DNA of 64,000 nucleotides from Sipunculus nudus (Eukaryota; Annelida; Sipuncula; Golfingiida; Sipunculidae): NCBI GenBank assembly GCA_026874595.1, contig CM049318.1, forward strand, positions 15,387,741-15,451,740. Reading direction: 5' to 3'. The position numbers and the translations under genes were made by a program. This document shows, piece by piece, positions 57,801 through 64,000 of the stretch (the stretch's first letter is position 1; each line of letters opens with the position of its first letter). The notes beneath the pieces were generated by a model. That model had not been told where the DNA came from. It did not search any database and saw only the letters and a list, made by a program, of their open reading frames with translations.

Positions 57801-59226
57801 ATTTGTTCATCTACAAGCAGGCTCACAATAAGAGGAGCAAATAGTAACGAAGCATTGTTTCCTGTGCATGTTAGGTACACATATTACAGCTGTCATATAT
57901 CTATAGTGAATCAAACAAAAGGAAAACATAAAGTTTTGAATATCATTAAAGGGAACATTTCTGATAAATAACCTTGCCAAAACAACTTAAATGCGCAGCT
58001 CCTTTACCATAACTCATCATTTCATTTTCCCGAGCATATTTTCCCATTGTATAGTTGTTCAGATTAATGTCGTACACACATACATATACTTCATTATTAA
58101 AATACGCAAATATTACCCTTAATGGTGTCTTCTTATTATTCTTGTATTATAATTAATATATTATTGAGGAAATGAAACTGTGAAACCTTTATTACAAGAT
58201 TACAGTTGGGTGTTTATCCTCCCTAACCGTTTAAAAAGGATTATTTTCAAAAGGGATTTGTTGAATAAAACGTTTTAAATTGTTTTACCAAGAATATTTA
58301 AATTATTTATTTTGTCAGAAACTTTCTGGCATATAAAAATTGAAGCTAAACATAATTATATTGATGCGCCATGCCGCCTGAAGGGAAATTTTCGAACACA
58401 ATGAAAGCGAATATTGTTGATAACTGACATTGGCAAAAAATCTAAATAGCGTAGCTATTGGGTCATGACCGTACACCATTACTTATCATGTCATTTTCCC
58501 TAGCTGTATGGTTGTACAGATTAATATCGTACACGCATACGCACAAATACTTTAGTTTTTTAAAAAAAATACGCAAACATTACTCTTATTGGTGTCTCGA
58601 ATGGTATGACAGTCCTAAATTCTTTTATTATAATTAATAGTTCATTGTGGAAAATAAACAGAAAAACCTTTATGGCAAGATTATAATTTGGTGTTCATCC
58701 ATCCTTACAATATAAAAGGAATATTTTCAAAAAGGAGTTTGTTATATTAACGTTTAAGTAAATTTTTACAAAGAACATTTAATTGTTTATTTTTCAGGGA
58801 CCTTATGGCATATAATTCAAATTTCTATGTGTTTTTTTTTCAGGAAAATATTTCTAAAGCTTATACTTTTAATTTCATCTGCCAAAACATTAAGTGTTTT
58901 ATTTAAAATTTTTCCACAATTGATATGACGTTAAATCTGTTTAAATTCATCTCACAAAAGTCCTAAGGAAAGTTTTGAAAGTTATTCTGAAGGTAACATA
59001 TTATGCATTACTTTAAACTGTATATGATATTTGTTTTCGAGAAATAAACAATTTATTTTTTTTTCATTTACAAACGTTTCTTTTGTTACTCCCCTTTTGG
59101 AAAAATATTCTTTTTTTTCTTAGATTTATTTAGGGCTTTCATCCACAAAATTTCTTATTTAAATTTTTGTTTAATATTCCGATTCATGTATGTATCAAAC
59201 ACGCCTAATGAAATGTTTACCTTCAT
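50468..59226 (-). CDS. Secreted 20-cysteine protein, gene 2 (five exons, 182 aa predicted)
   Basis: The join is 59221-59226, 57627-57772, 55490-55567, 52701-52817 and 50468-50669. Introns are GT-AG with phases 0, 2, 2, 2, as in gene 1. The protein starts MKVVVLFACLVAVCAAQ, a signal peptide, then NSSPGFSNCT with an NCT sequon, a Lys-rich linker ending LTGGTVPPDHTP, a five-Cys module and a 12-Cys module. Twenty mature cysteines occupy the same order as in gene 1. The C-terminal Thr/Pro tail is missing, and the region between signal peptide and first Cys is shorter. Introns are longer than in gene 1 and hold transposon-like and tandem repeats. The family is unknown to me; secretion and disulfide bonding are the only safe inferences. 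Confidence 0.85.
50690..52690. other. Gene 2 intron 4
   Basis: This is AT-rich intron with a C-run at 51,957-51,969, an ATT-rich trinucleotide tract at 52,180-52,262 and (AGAAGT)n at 52,259-52,280. I see no exon-like sequence in it. Confidence 0.6.
52701..52817 (-). CDS. Gene 2 exon 4 (five-Cys module)
   Basis: This 117-nt exon runs from acceptor ATGTTTTAG to donor GTACGT. It has the same length as gene 1 exon 4. It keeps Cys at 1, 5, 18, 21 and 38 of the full codons, and WYKCG and VYPPI. Confidence 0.87.
52933..53979. mobile_element. Non-autonomous TIR element in gene 2 intron 3, ~1,047 bp
   Basis: The left end TACTGAATTTCCTTGATCAG plus ACGCC mirrors the right end, whose reverse strand reads TACCGTATTTCCTTGGTCAG plus ACACC. 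GGCCGGC and GGCGTCT blocks recur inside both ends. No transposase frame is visible. The neat inverted ends suggest one inserted element. Confidence 0.75.
54797..54856. repeat. (AT)n microsatellite
   Basis: A pure AT run in gene 2 intron 3. Confidence 0.95.
55490..55567 (-). CDS. Gene 2 exon 3 (basic linker)
   Basis: This 78-nt exon runs from acceptor TTTTTTTCAG to donor GTAAGC. It encodes KKAITKAKKMYAQLTGG and a short Pro-rich end. Read through, it meets TAA within the donor, as in gene 1. Confidence 0.83.
56190..56345. repeat. Palindromic minisatellite in gene 2 intron 2
   Basis: About four units of roughly 45 bp contain CATAGAATGTACACATTCTA or CATGGAATGTATACATTC, so each unit is itself a near-palindrome. 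TTGGTCCATAG-type linkers join them. Confidence 0.8.
57627..57772 (-). CDS. Gene 2 exon 2 (signal peptide body and N-terminal module)
   Basis: This 146-nt exon runs from acceptor TTTATAG to donor GTAAGT. The hydrophobic run VVVLFACLVAVCAA is followed by NSSPGFSNCT and CNNDFPAD. It is 24 nt shorter than gene 1 exon 2 and stays in phase. Confidence 0.87.
57985..58820. repeat. ~470-bp tandem duplication in gene 2 intron 1
   Basis: Copies at about 57,985-58,350 and 58,455-58,820 share TCATTTTCC, CAGATTAATGTCGTACAC, ATACGCAAATATTAC, TGGTGTC, TATTATAATTAATA, TTACAAGATTA, GGATTATTTTCAAAAGG and CTGGCATATAA blocks in order. Divergence is visible, so it is not recent. Confidence 0.8.
59221..59226 (-). 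CDS. Gene 2 exon 1 coding part (Met-Lys)
   Basis: ATGAAG is followed by donor GTAAAC, the same plan as gene 1. An overlapping longer open frame (59,195-59,458) is in another frame and is rejected as coding. Confidence 0.8.
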
Positions 59227-59358
59227 TGTCAGAACAGAAGTGGTCCAGTCCGCGCTGTCTGCTGTAGTCGTGAGTAAACTTCGTGATAAGTTTGATGAAA
59301 GCCTCGTCGTGACGTTTTCGTGCTGCCCGCACTTGTGAGCTTACCAGTACATCATGGG

Positions 59359-59365
59359 TCTTATA
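59359..59365 (-). promoter_or_regulatory. TATA box, Cys-rich gene 2
   Basis: The box is TATAAGA within ACGCAATATAAGACC. It lies 139 bp from the ATG, as in gene 1. The leader would begin near 59,334. Confidence 0.75.
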
Positions 59366-59924
59366 TTGCGTATTTTCAGGCACCTGGCACTGAGGCAGTG
59401 TCCCCTGGACCAGCTCTGATAACTTGTCACGAGCGCCAACTGGAGCAAAGCTAAACAATGTGCCTGCATGCGAATACCTATATCAAATTAAATTTAGTAT
59501 TATGTAAACAATATTTACTTTGACACTTAAAATCTTTATTGCCTTCACATTGCCTAATAAGAAGAGGTTCCCAGTCAGTTGATAAGTAAAGGTTGGGCTG
59601 GGGTAAGATCAAACTCTGGCAAAACGGTCAATCATACTTACGTATTTCGTTGTCTTTTACATCCGGTGAACATGTATTGGTCAAGTATTATCCTTTGCTT
59701 ATTTATTACGTCTTTTCTTTTATCCATATATGTTATTTAACAAAAAATATGCTTTTTTCGCAGTTACCTTTTTGTAATATTGCGAAAATATGTATAAATT
59801 GTCACTGTAAGTATTGTACATTTTATATTAAATAATCTATATATCGATGAACAGGCACGTCCTGCAGTCGCTAGAGTTAAGAAAATTTAATGTGATGTTT
59901 AATTACTAGTGTTTCAAGTGTTAA

Positions 59925-59995
59925 TACTACTACTACTACTACTACTACTACTAATATTAATAATAATAATAAAAATAATAACAATAATAATAAAA
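59925..59995. repeat. (ACT)n / (AAT)n trinucleotide repeat
   Basis: An ACT run passes into AAT-rich repeats. A GA/GT-rich simple tract lies at 60,127-60,195. Confidence 0.93.
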
Positions 59996-60526
59996 CACGC
60001 AGGACCATCTAAATAAAAATATAAAGATGTGTACGTTTCGACCAACATTTGTTCAATATTAAATTCGGAAATAACATTTGCATGTTGCCTATATAAAATG
60101 TATGTTTAACACAGAATGTTTGGTATATATATATGTGTGTGTGTGTGAGAGAGAGAGAGAGCGTGAGAGAGAAAGATAGTGAGAGAAACAGAGAGAAGAG
60201 GCATGTAGTATAGCATGGGGATACCGTGTGGACATCAAGGAGGATATGAGTTTATCAATTCTGATTGTTTGTGTTTTTATGTAATAGCTTAATAAAAACT
60301 TGAAATTCATCGAAAAATGTTTGTGTCTCACATTTTATCGCATGATTCAACCATTCGATATCACCTTCTGAAGAAGGATATCTGGGCCATATGCTCAGTC
60401 TAGCAATAGAGCCGAACAGGAGAAGTCAGGATTATGTATTTAGAAAAGGTTTGCAAAAGACTAAAGTAAAACTACTTAACTAAAGTATGTTTATTCGTGT
60501 CCTGATAGTGTCTTATGAACACGAAC

Positions 60527-60691
60527 CAAACATAAATCTAACGGCAACAGTGCTGGGATTTCCAAATGGGGTCCCTTCTCATGTTCGTCTAATTATACAT
60601 GAGACGCATTACTGACCGTGACGCAATTAACATGCCGTTTTGATTCATAAATAAATTTTACCGTCACCGTCTATACCAATGTATCTCTTTG

Positions 60692-60700
<9 letters not shown>
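60527..60700 (+). repeat. Dispersed repeat, TAAATCTAACG family
   Basis: CATAAATCTAACGGCAACAG, GTGCTGGGATTTCCAAATGG, GTCCCTTCT, CGTCTAATTATA and CATAAATAAATTTTACCGTC follow the same order as 45,421-45,620. The (AT)n at 60,697-60,745 adjoins its end. Confidence 0.7.
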
Positions 60701-60747
<47 letters not shown>

Positions 60748-60904
60748 GAGTTTGAAAGTACTTGTTCATGCGGCAACCGGGATATATTGGCATCATTTGT
60801 TAAACCGAGCAGTTTTGCTTTATAACGTTGTTGTGGAAGTGAACTGTCAACGATTGTGTTCAATTTATGACAATATACGTGAGATCATATTACGGTTAAG
60901 CTGT

Positions 60905-61690
60905 TATGTTCCTCATATTCTGGCACAGCTGGCATGATAAGACCATACTCGGGAGCAGTTGGTATGATAAGATCATATTCTGGTACAGCTGGTATGATAT
61001 GATCATATTCTGGTACAGTTGGTATTATAAGATCATATTCAGGTACAGCTAGTATGATTAGAACAATATGATAAGATCATATTCTGGTACAGATGGTATG
61101 ATATGATCATATTCTGGTGCAGTTGGTATTATAAGATCATATTCGGGTACATATAGTATGATAAGATCATATTCTGGCACAGATTGTAAGATAAATCATT
61201 CTAGTACAGCTCGTGTGATAAGATCATATTATGGTGCAGCTGGCGTGTTCAGATAATATTCTTGTACGGCAGATATGACTAGATCATTTTCTGGAACAGG
61301 TAGTATGACAAGATCATGTTCTGGTACAGCTTGAATGATAAGATCATATTCTGGAACAGCTGGTATGATAATATCGCATTCTAGTACAGCTGGTATGATA
61401 AGACCATACTCGTGAGCAGTTGATATGATAAGAGCATATTATGGTACAGGTGGGAGGATAAGATCGTATTGTGGTGAAGCTGGTATGATAATATTATTTT
61501 AAGATATAGCTGGTATAATAAGATCATATTATGGTACAGCTGGTAATGTAAGATAACATTCTGGTTCAGCTGGAATGACAAGATCATTTTCTGGTACAGC
61601 TGATATGATTAAATCATATTCTGGAACAGCTGGTGGGATAAGATCATGTTCTGGTTCGGCTGGTATGAAATGATCATATTCTGGTACAGA
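60905..61690. repeat. ~30-bp minisatellite, about 26 units
   Basis: The unit is GATCATATTCTGGTACAGCT plus GGTATGATAA, with frequent single-base changes. The minus-strand translation gives a ten-residue periodic pattern by chance. The array abuts the inner end of the right inverted-duplication arm. Confidence 0.93.
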
Positions 61691-61699
61691 ATTCATTCC

Positions 61700-62630
61700 T
61701 TTTCAACTATATGCAAGACTAAGTTTATAGCCCAGAAGTCTTCTAAGAAGTTCTTTAAGAGATGATATTGAATGGTCCATCATGCTTTTATATGTCCGAC
61801 ATATAGGCATGCCTGGACCGACATTAACATATAATCTATACAATATAACCTGTATTATGTGATCAACGTTTTGCGAGCTCCAAAAAGACCACGTTGCAGA
61901 GATGCGGACATTATGGAGGAAATGGCCGCGTACAGTGCTGCAACCGGTTTGAAATGTGGCCATGCTTGCTCCTTTTCTTTCAGAAAAATTTCATGATTAG
62001 GCAATCAGTCAGTAATAAACTTCTAACTTAGTTTCAAGTTTTAAAGTTATTATCAATAATTAATCATTTGGTTGGCGCATGAGCAAATCATTTAGACTTA
62101 AGTCATTTTTGAACGTCAGGGGGCTTTACCAGAATGTCAGTCATATTACCTAACATGCCCCGATTAAAAATGTAGCCGTTCTTATTACACGTAATGGTAA
62201 TTGAAGATAAATTTCAAAGGAAAAATTTTGCAAGGTCAACCCTTTTTTCACAAACCAGTAACCTACCGTATATAATACCCCCAACCCCCACCCAAACACA
62301 CTTTTTATGGGATTTTTGGATCACATCATCACCGATATTTCGGCTACTGTTATACACAAGGTTTAGGTTATAGATACAGTTAACGTCCATCTGGATGACA
62401 AATAACAATCACGGTACATCTAAAGCACACAGAGTGAAAAGCTTATATTCTTTTTAATACAATCACTTTATGTGTTACAGTACCAAGTTGATTCTTTATA
62501 GTCAAGGCAATCATTGCTGATTAAAATGGAATGTCAAGCAAAGATTTATTATAATTATATTGCTTAGAAATGTAACCAAATGTTATTATGGTTGAATATT
62601 ACAATAACAATATAAATGTATCACACACAT

Positions 62631-62690
<60 letters not shown>

Positions 62691-63480
62691 GTATATATGT
62701 GTATTGATCGCTCAAGGGACTATTTAGGAATGTTTCGTCCCACTGGCGTTAGATTTATGATGTTGTTTACGTATTCAAAAGACACCGCAAGGTCCTGATA
62801 AATCTTAATAAAATCAGCTTTGTCGGTTTTTATGATATTCAACATTATTTAACATCATATTCAGTCAGGGTTTACAGGTACATATCAGGAAAACAGGATA
62901 TATATTATTTTCTTATTACACCAACTGCACAAGAATGTGATACGAAAATGTTTGGGTACTCCGCTTCCATTTATGCAAAAGATTTACTGTTTTACAAAAG
63001 AAACATATTTAAAAATATATATCTGCATTCCAAGAAATGCAGTCCTCTGCCATGGTTGCATTGACTTACTCGGCCCATATACCCAGATTCATAGTGTATA
63101 AGCGAGTGTGCATATGTGAATATTCCTTGATGACATTCCTGAATCCGGATCATGTGCCGGATCCACAACTAAATCTAAATGATTCTTGATTGGTCCATCC
63201 CGACATGCCCTGAAAATTCATGGTTCCATTCATGATGCATGAGTTATGTGGTGAGCAAGCACACAAACACAGACACATACACATAAACCATTACACGAAC
63301 TAGGATGAACGTATACGCTCCTCGGTGAGGAAATTGGGAAGGAAACGCCTGCAGATCTGTGTTAAAATACTGACTGGCATAGAATTATATTTTGATTATA
63401 TCAATGTTCTTGCAGAAACTAAACTGGTTTACACTGAATATGCATCTCTCAGAACGTATCAACATAGACCCAAGGAGACA
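61700..63480 (-). repeat. Right arm of the ~2-kb divergent inverted duplication
   Basis: The reverse complement matches 43,240-45,360 in order over all the landmarks listed there, including the AT run (62,635-62,686) and the ACAAAGCTGATTTTATTAAG-type block. Identity appears to be around three quarters to four fifths by eye. The two arms bracket gene 2. Confidence 0.8.
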
Positions 63481-64000
63481 GACAAGAGACCAAAGATTGG
63501 GAAAATAGAGAAACTGGGAGCGCCCCAACTACATTTTGCTTTGCAAAATTCGCCATATATTAAATATATTAATCAAATATTTATGTAGCCTGTTGGTAGT
63601 TTTTTTATTATTTTTTTTTACGACAGTTATTTAATTATCATAGCAAAAATTGTCAATAATTATGTACCTATTTTCTTCTGTATAGATGCAGTAACTCAGC
63701 AACAGCTGTTAGTGTCAGTTATGCAACATCAATTAATAATTTAAAATGTTTAAGATGGATCAAATATTTTAATAATGAAAAGCCTTTATTCAAATGAAAA
63801 ATCCCGATTTCATGAAAACCAACAATTTACCAGTTCTCTTATCAATATTTTCAAATATATATGTATATTCATATTTTAATTACATATATCAATATATTAA
63901 ACAAAAATTTTCAACAACTTAGTTATTTTTTCTTGTCTTTACCTTATGGAAAATAATATTTCGACAAAAACCTGCTCTAGTCTGCCATGTAATCTCAAAC
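63480..64000. other. No supportable gene
   Basis: An AT-rich end of the window without recognisable exons or repeats. Confidence 0.4.

Noticed and set aside
37506-59226. Calling the Cys-rich proteins toxins, defensins or growth-factor antagonists
   Set aside because: The cysteine spacing fits no family that I can name with confidence. Secretion and disulfides alone do not show function.
59195-59458. 87-codon frame over the gene 2 leader
   Set aside because: It runs through the TATA box, leader and first donor in another frame and is not kept in gene 1.

Overview
The window is eukaryotic, gene-poor and AT-rich, and it most resembles an invertebrate animal genome. A mollusc, perhaps a bivalve, is my best guess. 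The guess rests on a Gmr1-type Ty3/gypsy element, many small terminal-inverted-repeat elements, transposon-associated satellites and GT-AG introns; no gene here fixes the species.

Layout. 1-7.5 kb holds dispersed repeats, degenerate tandem repeats and no convincing gene. 7,594-14,852 is a nearly complete LTR retrotransposon on the minus strand, with two 987-bp LTRs. Its pol order is protease-integrase-RT-RNase H, with integrase BEFORE reverse transcriptase, and its gag is SCAN-like; both features mark the Gmr1 group. Two in-frame stops and one frameshift break it. 16.28-30.08 kb looks like nested repeats: an outer CAGGGTTGG-type inverted pair, then a 24-bp inverted pair (16.6/26.7 kb) around two different satellites that share the core GCAAATTGCTAGC. 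The larger satellite has ~120-bp monomers, about 5.8 kb in all, with a six-monomer higher-order repeat. A separate nested repeat lies at 26.9-29.07 kb. 30-37 kb is repeats, (AT)n tracts and a LINE fragment.

The genic part is 37.5-59.4 kb on the minus strand. I assembled two paralogous five-exon genes from small exons, which no single reading frame shows. Each encodes a small secreted protein (207 and 182 residues predicted) with a signal peptide, one NCT glycosylation sequon and 20 mature cysteines in the same order. Exon number, intron phases (0, 2, 2, 2), the 117-nt length of exon 4, a TATA box 139 bp upstream of the ATG and the 3'-end motifs agree between the copies. I do not recognise the family. 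A divergent inverted duplication of about 2 kb (43.2-45.4 and 61.7-63.5 kb) brackets the upstream gene.

The two Cys-rich genes probably arose by tandem duplication followed by intron growth through repeat insertion: the gene at 50.5-59.2 kb has a TIR element, a palindromic minisatellite and a local duplication in its introns. Everything else of note is mobile or tandemly repeated DNA. Repeat boundaries and similarities were judged by eye.
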